Source: Phytophthora sp. 'mugwort'
Lineage: Eukaryota; Oomycota; Peronosporomycetes; Peronosporales; Peronosporaceae
Reading direction: 5' to 3'
Length of the DNA: 64,000 nucleotides
Assembly: GCA_033558025.1 (NCBI GenBank)
Contig: JAUCEF010000005.1
Span: forward strand, 6,820,001-6,884,000
The translations under genes and the position numbers were made by a program. Positions 42,956 through 54,370 of the stretch are shown piece after piece (positions within the stretch are counted from its first letter, which is position 1; every line of letters starts with the position of its first letter). A model generated the notes under the pieces. That model was not told the origin of the DNA, did no database searches, and worked only from the letters and a program-made list of their open reading frames with translations.

Positions 42956-43855
42956 ATGCGTTCTCGAACGCTCGCGCTGCTGGCAACATTGGGGCTCATT
43001 TCGAACTTCGTGAGGGTCGATGGCATCATCTTGACTGTGGGGAACTTCATCTCGGTGTATGCTGGTACTACAAGAAATCTGCAACAATTAACGAGCATCA
43101 ACAAAGCGACGGTGGGTTCCAAAACTTTTGCACTGGTGGACAGCTACGACTGCGACAACGGCATGGTGACCACCGTGAGGAAGTTTTTCAAGGCCAACGA
43201 CGACACGTTCGACACGTGCATCGCCGACAGTAGCTATCAGCTTTACCCGTACACAGGCATCGTACCGGACGCGAAAATCGTGACAAAACTCGTCAATTCG
43301 AATGCGTGTATGGGAATCATCACGGCCGTCGTGCTGCTCCGCATGCCGCCGTGCGTTCTGGATCAGCTGGCAATGCGAGCTGCGTGCGAGACGATTCTGT
43401 ATTATTCCGCGGCGTTACGACACGGCGTCGAGGCTCCAACGGCTGAGCAATTCAATGAGCTCATGACCTGGCGGTGCGACGTGAATCTCGCCAAAGCGGC
43501 CGGCAAACCGTACGACGGCAAGTCGAAGACATATTCAGAGTTCACGAAGTTTATGGGCAAGGCAGTCGCTACCAGTAAAGTCACGGTTATGGACAATTTC
43601 ACGGTTATTCTAGACACGGAGGAAGCAGACTCTATCGAGATGAAGGAAGGCAAACAGCCGTCCTTCATCTCCACCAACTCGTCCATGGATTACTTTGTTG
43701 GCAGGGTCTCCGCGGCTGAGAACGGGGTCGATGATGCCACTGTTACGACAGAGTACAAGACGGTGACTGTTGTTGAATCATCGGACGCTATGGCTACGGT
43801 GCATACTATTACGACACTTGTAATGATGCTAGCATTAGCTGCTGCTATCGTGTAG
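42956..43855 (+). CDS. elicitin-like protein 5, membrane- or GPI-anchored
   Basis: Intact 299-residue protein from ATG 42956. The signal peptide is RTLALLATLGLISNFVRVDG. Elicitin-like cysteines are at 66, 88, 118 and 133 with the same spacing as in the other members, although the sequence is the most divergent of the array (for example DNGMVTTVRKFFKANDDTF). The downstream block is ELMTWRCDVNLAKAAGKPYD, with an extra Cys in place of the second Arg. The C-terminus is hydrophobic (TITTLVMMLALAAAIV). Its stop codon lies 101 bp from that of UTP14 on the other strand, so the two genes converge. Confidence 0.9.
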   Translation: MRSRTLALLATLGLISNFVRVDGIILTVGNFISVYAGTTRNLQQLTSINKATVGSKTFALVDSYDCDNGMVTTVRKFFKANDDTFDTCIADSSYQLYPYTGIVPDAKIVTKLVNSNACMGIITAVVLLRMPPCVLDQLAMRAACETILYYSAALRHGVEAPTAEQFNELMTWRCDVNLAKAAGKPYDGKSKTYSEFTKFMGKAVATSKVTVMDNFTVILDTEEADSIEMKEGKQPSFISTNSSMDYFVGRVSAAENGVDDATVTTEYKTVTVVESSDAMATVHTITTLVMMLALAAAIV

Positions 43856-43956
43856 GCTACGACTTGTGCTGTAGTTAATTATGAAGACAAAACATGGTCG
43901 TACATGTAACAAAAAATCACAAATTCTATTCCAATCTATGAAAGTACTGAAAAAAC

Positions 43957-46815
43957 TTAAAACTTGGACTTGCGTTTCAAGCTCAGTTCCTTCTTGGCCT
44001 GCTTGCGGTCCTCCTTTGTGAGCACAAGCGGAGCAATCGCTGTACCGGCGTGTTTCATGATCTTGGGGGCCGTCAGCACGTTCGTAACCTGCGAAGTGTT
44101 CCAATCACTGCCGAGCGGGTTGCGCATAGCAGCATCGTACTCTTGCCGAGACGTAAACGGGTACGGCACGTCCTTCACTGTGTACTTGGCAGCCTTCTTG
44201 TCCTTCTTCTCGTTAATCAAAACTCGTTCGAGACGCGCGTCCTTACGGCCAGCCAAAGCCTTCTGCTTAGCCTCACGAGCGATCTCCTTAGCCTTCTGTT
44301 CTCGCGCGATCTGGCGCTTCGACACACGAATACCATCACCTGCCCAGCTACCCCATCCCGACATGCCCATAAGCTTGGCGACCTCAGCGCCCTTCTTCGC
44401 ATCGGCGTCCTGGCCAGCCAATCGATCCTTCTCTTGAGCAAGTTCGTCCTCCTCGTCAGCTACGAACTCGAATGCGCGACGCACAAGCTCGTCCTGGCCG
44501 GCATCCTTGGCGTCCATCCTGGCCTTTTTGTTTGTCTTCTTTTTGCTGCTAGCGGCCGTCTGATTAGAGTCCTCCTTAGTTTCGGTCTGGGCTTGATCGA
44601 GCTTCCGCTTCTTGCCATTCTTTGCGTTCCTAGTAAGGGTAGCAATAGCAGAATCCTCCTTGCTGACTCCCTTCGTGTCTTGTGCGAGCGACTCGATGGC
44701 TGCGGCAACGTCCGCCTGCGCACCCTTGGTCTGCTGTGATTTCTTCTTATTCTTCTTGCTACGCTTGCTCTTCGTGGCCGTACTCGACAGCCACGGGTTC
44801 TCCTCGCCCTCGGCAGCCGGCTCCATATCAGCGTCCTCAGTGTCAGTCTTCACTTCGGGCTCAGCCACAACAGCGGCCTTCTGGTGCGGAGTCTTGGCGC
44901 CAAGCTCGAGTTCCTTGCTAAGCTTCTTCGCACCGTTCGCAAGCGCAACACTGCTGCCACCGTCGCCGAGGTCAATCGCAATTGTACCCGAAGCACGAGC
45001 CGACACTCCGCCGCTCATACTCACGTTAGCCGTCTGAAGAGCACCGCCGGCCAGAGCACGGTCAATCACCGCCTTGTCCTGTGCCGTGACCACCACGTTC
45101 TTCTTTGTCTTCTTAGCCCTTTTGCTCTTCTTCTCAGCAGTGCCTTCATCGCTAGAGCTGAGGTAGTTCTCGCCATCTGAAAGGATGCGGTCGCCATCGG
45201 CACCTTCGCTGGTGCGGATCTCACGAAGGAGCTTCTCGGCCTCAACGCGCGCCTTCTCTCGCTGCTTCTCGGCTGCGCGTTGCATGAACTTCATACCTTG
45301 TAGACCGCGCTTCTTGCCAGCCTCAGCAGAGTCCGCGTCAATCTCCGTGACCAAAGCGCTGGCCTGTTTCTCCAGACGCTTCTGCAGACGCGAGGCAGCA
45401 TCACCCTCCTCCTCGTCATCATCGTCATCCATATCATCATCATCACTGTCCACCGCGTTCATCTTGCGGCGCAGTTCCTCACCCCGACGCAGCTGGTCGG
45501 CAATCGCACCACGCGTCGCATCATCGGCCTGGATACCACGACGAAGCTGGTGCTTCACCCACTTGCTGGTGTTGCGATGCTTGAGCGTAAGACGTTCTTC
45601 GGCACGTTTCTCCGCCAGCTCCTCGTCTAGTTTACGAGCCAACTCCGGGTCCAGAGCACGCAGTTCCTCCTTCTGCTTGGCCATTGCCTTCTTGTCTTGT
45701 GCATTGCGAATCTTGTGGTAAAGCTTGCTCTTAATCTTCTTGACGCGCTTCTTCTTCTGCTCTTCATAGAACAGCAGCGAGCGCAACTTGGACAGCTCCT
45801 TCTGTCGCGCAGCCACTTCTTCCGTCGACACGCGCTTGCGGGCCAGCTCGTCTTCCTCATCCTTCGCAAGCTTCTTGTCGCTCAAGTCTCCAGCCTGCAG
45901 CAAGGCCGCGACACTCTTCTCCATGTCCGTCTGCGCCACAAACTTGCTGGTCAGCGCAGCGGGCGTCAACTTCTCGAGTGTGGGGGCCTGCACACGGAGA
46001 TCCAGCGTCTCCTTGTTCCTGTTGCGACGCACCACGGGCTCAAAGACGTCCACTTCCTTAGTCTTCTCGACATACGCGAGCTTCCGCTGCGCACGTGCGT
46101 CATGCAATGGCTCCCTGTTAGCCTGCAAGGTCAGCGTGGTTCCGTCTCCCTCCAGCTCCCTAACCTGCTGCCTCATGCGTCTAAGATCGAGCCCCGTCTT
46201 GGTTTTCTCGTCGGCCTCCTCCTCCTCGGCAGCCTCTGTTCCAGGCTTCAACGCCTGGGCGCCCAAGAGACTCCCTAACGTCAGTTCTCCGTCTGCAGAG
46301 CCTCCGGCCTCACTGGCGAACTGCGAGTCGATCTCCTCCAGTTTCTTCCTGCTCTTCTTCTCTACGAGCCCGTCCACCATCTTGCCCAAGTTCCTGATCT
46401 TCTCCTCATCGTCTTCATCTTCCTCGTCACTTGCGGTGGAGAGTCGGGGCGCCGGCGTCGTGCCCAACAGGTCCGAAAGAAGGTCTCCTCCCTCTTCTTC
46501 TTCTTCTTCTTCTTCTTCTTCTTCTTTGTGGCCATTAAAGAACATACTGTATTCGGCCTCATCTTCACTGTTAAAAGCCTCGTCCTCGTCCACCTCTGAG
46601 TCTCCCTGGTCAAACGTGGGCTCCTCGTACTCGAACACTTCGTCCACGTCAGCGCGCGCATTCATGGCGCGTTCCTGGTGCGCGGCCTCCTCTTCATCGT
46701 CACTGAAGACGTCCTTAGACGGGACGCTGCGAGCTTTGGTCTTGCCTCCTGTGCGCTTGGCGGTGGATGTGGTGGCGGCCTTCTTGCCCTTACGTGCAGG
46801 AGCTCGACGCGCCAT
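43957..46815 (-). CDS. UTP14: U3 small nucleolar RNA-associated protein 14 (small-subunit processome)
   Basis: Intact protein of 952 residues from the ATG at 46815 (MARRAPARKGKK); the frame is open further upstream but without support. UTP14 is a component of the nucleolar small-subunit processome and activates the helicase Dhr1 for U3 snoRNA release during 18S rRNA maturation. Family hallmarks are visible: an acidic N-terminal part with a poly-Glu run, a long Lys/Glu-rich helical middle (RLTLKHRNTSKWVKHQLRRG), the ENPWLSS motif, GMSGWGSWAGDGI, and the C-terminal end with RVLINEKKDKKAAKYTVKDV, PYPFTSRQEYDAAMRNPLG and PKIMKHAGTAIAPLV. The length agrees with other eukaryotic UTP14 proteins. It is the only housekeeping gene in the window. 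Confidence 0.96.
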   Translation of the reverse strand: MARRAPARKGKKAATTSTAKRTGGKTKARSVPSKDVFSDDEEEAAHQERAMNARADVDEVFEYEEPTFDQGDSEVDEDEAFNSEDEAEYSMFFNGHKEEEEEEEEEEEGGDLLSDLLGTTPAPRLSTASDEEDEDDEEKIRNLGKMVDGLVEKKSRKKLEEIDSQFASEAGGSADGELTLGSLLGAQALKPGTEAAEEEEADEKTKTGLDLRRMRQQVRELEGDGTTLTLQANREPLHDARAQRKLAYVEKTKEVDVFEPVVRRNRNKETLDLRVQAPTLEKLTPAALTSKFVAQTDMEKSVAALLQAGDLSDKKLAKDEEDELARKRVSTEEVAARQKELSKLRSLLFYEEQKKKRVKKIKSKLYHKIRNAQDKKAMAKQKEELRALDPELARKLDEELAEKRAEERLTLKHRNTSKWVKHQLRRGIQADDATRGAIADQLRRGEELRRKMNAVDSDDDDMDDDDDEEEGDAASRLQKRLEKQASALVTEIDADSAEAGKKRGLQGMKFMQRAAEKQREKARVEAEKLLREIRTSEGADGDRILSDGENYLSSSDEGTAEKKSKRAKKTKKNVVVTAQDKAVIDRALAGGALQTANVSMSGGVSARASGTIAIDLGDGGSSVALANGAKKLSKELELGAKTPHQKAAVVAEPEVKTDTEDADMEPAAEGEENPWLSSTATKSKRSKKNKKKSQQTKGAQADVAAAIESLAQDTKGVSKEDSAIATLTRNAKNGKKRKLDQAQTETKEDSNQTAASSKKKTNKKARMDAKDAGQDELVRRAFEFVADEEDELAQEKDRLAGQDADAKKGAEVAKLMGMSGWGSWAGDGIRVSKRQIAREQKAKEIAREAKQKALAGRKDARLERVLINEKKDKKAAKYTVKDVPYPFTSRQEYDAAMRNPLGSDWNTSQVTNVLTAPKIMKHAGTAIAPLVLTKEDRKQAKKELSLKRKSKF
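46492..46526 (-). repeat. GAA/GAG trinucleotide run coding for poly-Glu in UTP14
   Basis: About eleven uninterrupted CTT/TTC triplets on the plus strand code for the poly-Glu tract near the N-terminus of UTP14. The length is likely to vary between strains. Confidence 0.9.
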
Positions 46816-49685
46816 GCTGGTCAAGTTCGAGTGTGGCTCTTGGAGCTCTGCTGGTTGGTGGCGCACGCGGGAGGTCGCGCTAAGTGCGACTGGGAAGACG
46901 GCATGGATACATTGGGTGGTGTACATCAATCAATGGATGTATATTAGCGACAGACCGGACCCAAACTACACATGTACTTCAAAGCATAGTCAGTCATTAG
47001 TATTGACTCAATACCGACGTTCTTGAGTCAAAGGCACGTGGTTTAAAATACATAGCAGAAGAAGTGCAATATAACTAAACTCGACTAGCTGAAGTCGAGT
47101 CCGAAATTATCGCCTACTTCTCTAGCTACAGAAGATACTCTCACTTATCAACCAGCCCTGCAACCTATGCTTTCAGCAATACCGGATTTGCCGATGGCGT
47201 TTTCGCGGTTATCAGTTGGAATAGCAAGTTTTCGGAACACTCGTCAACGTAGCAGTAGGTACATTCTCCCACGCGTTGTAAGCCAACTCATCAGCATTGG
47301 CCATGACGGTTCCTCCAGTTTAGCATCCAATAGTAGGTAGGTAGGCGTAGTTGATAGTAGCCTCATCCGCGTTATAAACCTCCACAACCCCTCATCCTCA
47401 TGGTTTTCAGCATATCTAGTCGAAACCGCGGATCAAATTGTGTAGAATTAGCAGGTGGAATTTGGCCAATACCGGTACGTGTTATACGTCGCAACGATTA
47501 TCGATATTTTCATAGGAAGCGCTTTCTCCGGCTATCGGAGCCCGAAATCTATTAGCAGGGACTCCATCGTCTTCTCCCTTCCCATTTGCCTTGCCCCCCC
47601 CCCCCCCCAGCACGAAAGGCGAGACCGGCACACCTTCGCACAGGAGATCCCCCGCCCAGTCAGCAATCAGTTCCTCATCTCCTTCGCCCAGCACTGCTTA
47701 GATCCTCCAGCTCGATTTTCATATTGATGTCCACGACCGCATGCCAACACACTCAAAAATTATTTCTTTGGTTTGAAGCCATTTGTGTATTTTCTTGGTC
47801 TTCTGTTGAGCTTGACCCATTTCTCGGTTTAATTTCTTCATCGTTGCCGCCATTTCATGGTCCTGATAGAGCATGATCAAGCGAGCCTTCTTACCATTGC
47901 TCACACCGTCTTCCAGAAACTCGCTGTGTTTCTTACAGAGGCCTTTGAAGCTTGTACGTCCCTTTGATGGGGGGGGGAAGTTACTCGCAACACCCCCGAC
48001 TTCTATTCGCAGCAACGCATTGTGAATCCGAGGGGACGCAAGGGCTCAGGGTCGACTCTTCAGAGTGGTTACAGGCACCTGTGCGAGAGCCGGGGATATA
48101 GTTCGCCCTTTTATACTGCGATCTTAGAGCGATGCCAGCTCTCATATGCGCATTACTACTAGCCCGCACAATGGGGGGGGGGTGCTGGCTGGGGCAGATT
48201 CCGTTTGAGGTGCTGCTTGTAGGAGAGTACGTGGAGTACTATTCACCGCAATTTGTTGCAGGCGATGCTCGGGTCCACCGTATTGCGCGGGTGCTGACAG
48301 CTTTTGAAAAGAACACGGTTTGGTCCTGTGACTCGATAGCGGTGAGCCACTTCCTGCTACAGCAACGATGAAGCGCTTGGCAAGGCGGAGCGGCTATCTT
48401 TTCGAGCATCCTCGTGGCTATTGGAGAAGATCAGGATTTACTATCTCATAATCTCATAGGCAGCAGTGTAGAAGGCGTCACGCGTGCCGACATTCTGAAC
48501 GCTGGTCTTGAGCGCGCGGCGTGAGGTGTTTGGGTGTATGTGGCCGAGCAAGCAAACGGGAGCAGCTGGCTCATTGGACACGCGCCCTACTGATCGCTGC
48601 GCTGCCAGCGCACACCTCTCAATTTCAACGGAAAAAAACGATTGAAGGCACAGACTCGCCTGCTGTGAGTCTCGTGACGCCATACCAGTTCGGAAAGCGT
48701 CATGTTAAAAGCCAATGAAGGAAGCAGTCGATGTTTTAGCATCCTATCTACTCGCACAATTATCATATCGATGGCCACATAGATTCTTCGGGTGTCAAAA
48801 ACGCAGGTTGTGGATGCGTTCGCTCGGGTAGGGGCTGTAAACTTAGTACAAAGGGTGACGGCAAGCGCCGAGTGTCATTCGCATCGCTGTACGGCGACGT
48901 CTTCGTTCTTGGTGCCTTGTGATTGCTGTTGTCGTATTGGCAGTGTCTCCAAAACCCGGACTGGAAGTGCTAGGGGGGTTCTGACCTATCTACCCACCAA
49001 TGCGGATTGAATCCGCCAATGTAAGAGGCTGACCCATCAGATCAGCTCTGTACAAGGTATGAGCACAAGGTAACCCGGTAGAGTTTAAGAAAGACGCAGT
49101 GCATGGACGCAGAAGTAGTTCCGTGTTTCGACGGAAATCATCTCAGAGGAGTAGTGCGTGCTTGTGTACACGTCGAATCACATTGACATACAGACAGTCT
49201 TCAAGCCTGACAGGAACACGCACACTATCAGCAGCCTTTGCCTTGCGATACGCCAGCACACTCAGCGGCCATCAGCGAGTCAACTTCTTGTGTATTGACA
49301 AAAAAATCACCGGTTGAGCAGCCCAACCCCGCTTTCAAAGTTAAAGGGTAGCCTTTTACCCGTAACGTTGCTGGGTGCCGACTTTCGACTAGTCACTTTG
49401 TAATTTTCAACTAGCTACTGTTTGTGACTACTGTTCCGACTAGCCATTCTTGGGCGCCGCACTAGCCACTGGTGGCCACTCCCAGCAGCAAGTGTGTCTA
49501 GTTCAAAACTCAACAAAACAAAGTATAACTCTTTTGGCTGCATTAGGCGCAGTGCATCCTAGAATACTATGCAAGCGGAGGGTGGCCTACAAGCTGCCAT
49601 CCATTATTGCATATGACTGCAAGGGTTGTAACATACATTATAACAATTATAGGCAGCAAGGAATGCATTATGCATTGATCTTCCC
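46816..49685. other. 2.9-kb region without a recognisable gene
   Basis: Only short frames are present. A minus-strand stretch at 48015-47482 has coding-like composition (KKLNREMGQAQQKTKKIHKW) broken by two stops. A plus-strand stretch at 48132-48371 reads FEVLLVGEYVEYYSPQFVAG and is also coding-like. Neither is a family that I recognise. Homopolymers lie at 47594-47608 (15 C), 47969-47977 (G) and 48172-48182 (G). The 5' flank of UTP14 is the part next to 46816. Confidence 0.5.
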
Positions 49686-51330
49686 TTAGTACTGCTTCGA
49701 CACAGAAACGACTGGGTTGATCGACAAAAACCTGCAGTTTACTTTCATAAAGAGAACCCGCTCAAGCTGCACGGGTGCCATCGACTGGCGGAGCGGAGTC
49801 AGCACAACCTTCGCCTGTCTGAACAGCCTCTCCACCCCGGTCGATGTTTGGGGGGAAGGGGGGGGGGACGCAGTGTCGTTGTAGTCAACCACACATTCAT
49901 ACCTTGGCAACCGATTCACCGCTGTCTTCTGGCGTTTCATGGCACGTTCTGCGAAGCCAAGCTTGGCATCAGTGTTGTCGTCACCGCTGCACTGGAGACG
50001 TCGAGCGCTCGAAGCGCTCTCCTCCAGTGTGCAAAGCGCTGTTTCGCTCTAGCGCGAAAGCTGCTCACCTTTCAGGACTTGAACTCATGCCATTTCAAAG
50101 AGTGGGGACTTCACGATGGGTGTCTGCGGTGCCAGGTAGCCTCCCATCTCGGGGTGGAGCTGAACAAGGGAATCAAAGAGAATTCGAACATCCCACAAAG
50201 TTAAACCGTCCTCCGATTGGAGTTTCTTCGGGACATCCTCACACTCTTTCAGCCCCTCCATGGCCGAATTTAGGCGCACCTCCTCTAGCAGTGTCGGCAT
50301 CAACGCTGCAAGCCCAGCGTTGGTTGTATCGATGAACTTCTTGAGCTTAAAGAGTCTCTTGACCATCTTGTACGTGGACGACCATCTTGTTGCTTGACGC
50401 AGGATGGGTCGTAGAGAAATACGCCGCCTAAAAATACGGATTTGTCACAAAATGTGATACCCAATTTTTGTAACACACAGAATTGACTCAAACTGTTCCA
50501 AAGTTGCGTATCTCAGGTTCGCGGCGTTGTTGAGCTTCCTCAGGGCCTTCATCAAGCACGTGATCTTGTCCAGGATGTCCGAGTAGTCTTCCAATACTGG
50601 GCTAAAGCTAAGTTGAGCCTGTGGCTAGCACAACCTACCAAGGGCACCCCCATCTTTCTATCGATGCTGCCGTAAACTGCGCAATTGGCTCCGACGAGGA
50701 ACAACACGCTGTCTTCAAACCGCTTTACGTCCTTAAGGATCGATTTCAGAAAGTCGATGTGGACGTCTGCCGTGTGCTCAACTTCGGTGTCATCTTGATC
50801 CAGCAGCTTTGTCATCGCTAGCAACACCTTCTCAGACTTGCCGTCATGTCCGAAAACGACGAACACGGCTAAAAATGTTCACTCTTGAACGTCCATACAT
50901 AATACCGAATTTATCAGGTAAGAAGTCACTGAGCTCACGTAGGAGTGCGAGTGAGCCACCAGCCACATTATCTCCGGACTACAGAGCCCTCACTGCTTTC
51001 ATTTCCACACTGGCACCGCCGCGATGAACTGCCTCCTATCTCCTGAGAAGCCCATGGCCAACATCAGCAAGTGTGCGCTGTTTTCTTCAAGCCCATTCTC
51101 GACATCAACAATGATCCCACTGGCTTCTACCAATGTCGTTGGGGGACTCGCCGCAAGCAAGACGCCAAGCGGGGAACTGCCAACCTGATGAACCACGTCA
51201 CGAGCCAGCACCCTGAATTTGAGGACGTGGTGTCTGGCTTTCGTGGCGGCAACAACGGGCAAGAATAGCACAAACAGTTTTGCATGGATGGAGTGGATTG
51301 GCGAAGCAAGTCTCCCGTTCAACCTTTTGC
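49686..51330. mobile_element. rearranged hAT transposase relic with inverted head
   Basis: The minus strand from 50866 to 49686 carries, in three frames, FVVFGHDGKSEKVLLAMTKL and MGVPLVGCASHRLNLAL (core of a hAT transposase), a helical part (50366-50085), and TGVERLFRQAKVVLTPLRQS (C-terminal dimerisation region). The N-terminal BED zinc finger is found on the plus strand instead, at 51071-51268: FYQCRWGTRRKQDAKRGTAN and LMNHVTSQHPEFEDVV. Head and body are thus in opposite orientation, which points to an internal inversion or to two fragments. Confidence 0.72.
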
Positions 51331-51759
51331 GAGTGTCCTATCACACGGCGCTACACGAAGCTCGCCCCAATTTGCGATGACACGCTATGTCACGTACGTC
51401 GACGCTGTAGTCACTTTGGTTCTTGGCCCGACCAAAAGTAGCTAGCCTGGGCGGAAAAAGAGCAGTACCACCGCATTTCTGCTAAGTGCGGTCGGTTAAT
51501 AGCTAGCCGACACGCAGAAAGTGGCTGTTTGGAACGGCACTCTCAAAAGTGGCTACTTTAAAATTATAAAGTGGCTATCCGAAAATATATACCCAAAATT
51601 GCTTGCACACCAAAACGCAGCACTGGTCAGTCCAGCACCTTACAATCTTCCACCGCCACAAATCCAACCAGACGTCGTCCACGTGCGCTGCTTCCTGCGG
51701 CGATAGCAAATGATGTTCCCTTCTTCTCGTCTCCTATTCGTATTCAGTCGTGAAATTCA

Positions 51760-51954
51760 CTAGGCGCAAGAAAGCATCCCAAAGTTGGCATGCGCTGCCG
51801 AATCTCTGTCAGTTCTTGCCCTAGGACGAGATCGCAGCGGATCTCTCTCGCGGGGAAACCTTTTCCGGGAATGAGCCTCAACATCTTTAATAATCCGCCA
51901 CAGGCAAAGAAGTCGTGGGACAGAAGGGAAAAACTGCTCTAGCGCATGAAGCAA
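51760..51954 (-). pseudogene. MULE transposase fragment
   Basis: The minus strand reads ALEQFFPSVPRLLCLWRIIK and DVEAHSRKRFPRE, the region around the second catalytic Asp and C-x-W-H motif of a MULE transposase (the motif His is replaced by Arg). Nothing else of the element is visible nearby. Confidence 0.55.
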
Positions 51955-52187
51955 TGACAGTCCCGATCCGAAAAATAGACCCGCGGATACTCCGTTCCAT
52001 ACTCCCGCATTATCATCCTCAACTGCTCCATTGCCCAGATGTAGTCAGATATCTTCTCACCGCGTTAAAAAGCTTGAGCAATGTGAATTGTTGTATTCGT
52101 GCCTGCAACTCCAACGATATTCAATAGAGGCATACCGAACCGGTTGGTTCGGTACGTGTAACACTTGATTTAAGTATTAAGAACTAC

Positions 52188-53459
52188 CTACAAAACAGCC
52201 GCATGAGTGAGTATCTGCTCTGCTCGAGGGAAGCAACGAATCGATACGGGAAGGCTTCCCTCCCACTGCAGCTTCGCTTTTTTCATGTGCCGAGGCTTGT
52301 AGTTGTTGTCGCCTGATTGGGCGATGCAATCGTCCATTGGGCCTTGTAAACTCAAAAAGGCTGTGTTGGTGGTGTGCGTCGGTAGTTCCCAATAATACTC
52401 AATGACCGCGCCGATAAGGTCGTCAAGTTGCGCGCACACTTCTTGCGTTGGTGAGCTTGAATAGATGAAAACAGCCCGAGATCATTACAGTTGATCCGGG
52501 CTGGTTGGGGGTTGGTTGTGCAACACAACGCTGCGACCAGATGCAGAAGCAGCTTCAGCACAAGCTGCAACGCCAGCAGCGATGTGCGCTGGCGCGTTGT
52601 CTTCCTGGATGACAATAGGTTTGCCGTCAATTGCAGAAGGCCATCGGGAGCGCAGGGCCGGCAGCACGTTATCAATATGCATGGATCGGTAGCTCTTATT
52701 GGTCAGCTGAGATCTACTTTGTGATGATTGTCCCTGCCAGGCGCCGTGCAGAAGACCACTGAGCTGGAACCTGTTCGACGAAAGGCCAAATGCCCAATTT
52801 CCCGTCGAAAATCTGAAGGGTGATGGGGTCGTGCCAGGGGCGGCTTACGGCAGACAGAAACATCGCCGAGTGATTGTAGCGCCTGCTGCACAGGCGTCGT
52901 ACAGGCGCGACTTCGTCGCAGCGGGCTGCATGATGTAGAAGATCTTCTCGTCGACGTGCACCGTGTCCAGCATGTTCTCATACAGCATGGTTTCGCGGTG
53001 AATGTGCTAGAAGGAAACGGCAAGCGCTGCAACTTGTTGGTCTCCATCATAATGGGCTTCACCACGCTCGTGCGCGTGCGTAGGATGCCTTGGCGCAGCT
53101 GTCCGAACAACGTCGTGGGGGCCATACCGTACGCTGCGGCAGCTGAGCACACGGTCGATCGTTCCTCGACGGTGACCCCACGCAGACGCTCAAGAATCGG
53201 GGGGGGGGCTTGGATGCTAGTCGTCCACTGCGACCCTGCGTAACGGCGATGCAAAACGGACAGTGCTTGCCGCCGCCGCCCTTGCCCGGGCCCAGAGGCG
53301 GGAGATGGTGGAGAGATGGATGCCCTCTGCCGCGGCAACAGCCGAGAGGTCTCCGCGCTTCAGGTGTCCGTTGTTGGAGCGCAGTAGCAAGGCGACCAGG
53401 ATCTGGTGCCGCTGGACGTCGGTCAGCTTTGTCTTGAGCGAGGCAGTGGTATTGGCCAT
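52188..53459 (-). pseudogene. Tc1/mariner-type transposase relic
   Basis: It starts at ATG 53459 with a helix-turn-helix (LTDVQRHQILVALLL, then GIHLSTISRLWARARAA). After a frame change the DNA-binding linker and the first catalytic region follow (LDTVHVDEKIFYIM, near 52985-52940). The second catalytic Asp is in IVIQEDNAPAHIAAG (about 52620-52575), followed by HNQPPTSPDQ. The C-terminal end (52439-52188) reads LIGAVIEYYWELPTHTTNTA and SGDNNYKPRHMKKAKLQ. Several frameshifts show that it is dead, but the order and spacing match oomycete mariner-like elements. A run of eight or nine C residues on the coding strand near 53200 marks one frameshift. Confidence 0.82.
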
Positions 53460-53955
53460 GATGATGGCTGTGGTGGTGCTTGAGTGAGGGTGGGCGAAAT
53501 CTGCTGTGAGACTTTATGTTCCAGCTTGCTTCGACACGCTGGCGCCGGTCAATCAGCCATTGCGGCGCCTATACTTCGGCTCATACAGCTCTGATCACAT
53601 CAAACGAATGTCGACGGCTAGCTGCGTCTTTTCGTACGGCTTGCACCTTGTTTTGCGATAACTGGAAATAAAGCGCAACGTGTTTTAGGAATGGTGCTAT
53701 CTTTCCGGAACGGAGCGGTACCTCGTAATTCAATTCTAACAGTGGTATTTATTTGCTATGGCGTCGCGCTTGAGACTTGAAGAGGGTGACCGTTGACTTA
53801 AGAATTTCGGTAAGAGGCACCGGAGATCTTGTTAGGACGCCTTATTGTCAGCAAGACTGTGAGTATCGTGTGGTATCCGGATATATCGACCGATACTGTA
53901 TTTCAGTATAAACAGTTACATGCCGACGCAAATTACTGCCAAGGGTGAACTTGCA
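53460..53955. other. no gene seen
   Basis: Short stop-broken frames only; this may include the 5' flank of the mariner relic. Confidence 0.4.
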
Positions 53956-54370
53956 ATTCAGTCGCACGAAATCTTGCGTGGAGCTGCTTCACCAACGCTT
54001 TGGACACTTGAGCGTGGAGACGGTGATAACAATGACAAGCAAATTGAAAGTTGCAGTAAACGTTAGTGCGAATGATCGGAATATGTTGCGTGTAAATTAA
54101 GCAAGGCTATCAATATACGCCATGCGCGGCGATCTGTGCGATAGCTGTAACCACTGTCTATCTTAGTGGTGGATGCTGAAGCAACCGCAAATGGAGCAAC
54201 GATGTTCCTGTTTGTGGTTGATGAGGCAACCCGCTACGTACTTATTGGAAACGATTTTTCGAATGGAAATGCGCTTTGATAAGGACATTGGTGGTCTGTT
54301 CACAAAATTCCAGAAGGGAATTAATTTGTTAAAGAATGATGAACGGCATTTCAAGGCATGTTGTACATGA
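53956..54370 (+). pseudogene. Copia integrase fragment
   Basis: At about 53975-54065 the plus strand reads ELLHQRFGHLSVETVITMTS, the GAG-pre-integrase block of a Copia polyprotein. At 54195-54260 another frame reads MFLFVVDEATRYVLIGNDFS, around the first catalytic Asp of integrase. The sequence dies in stops thereafter; 54.4-55.1 kb shows only faint linker-like traces. It belongs to a different Copia lineage than the element at 15-23 kb. Confidence 0.6.

Noticed and set aside
44050..47026. Long plus-strand ORFs (up to 412 codons, Ser-rich) opposite UTP14
   Set aside because: They are mirror images of the Lys/Glu-rich UTP14 coding sequence; Ser/Leu richness is what antisense of such codons gives.
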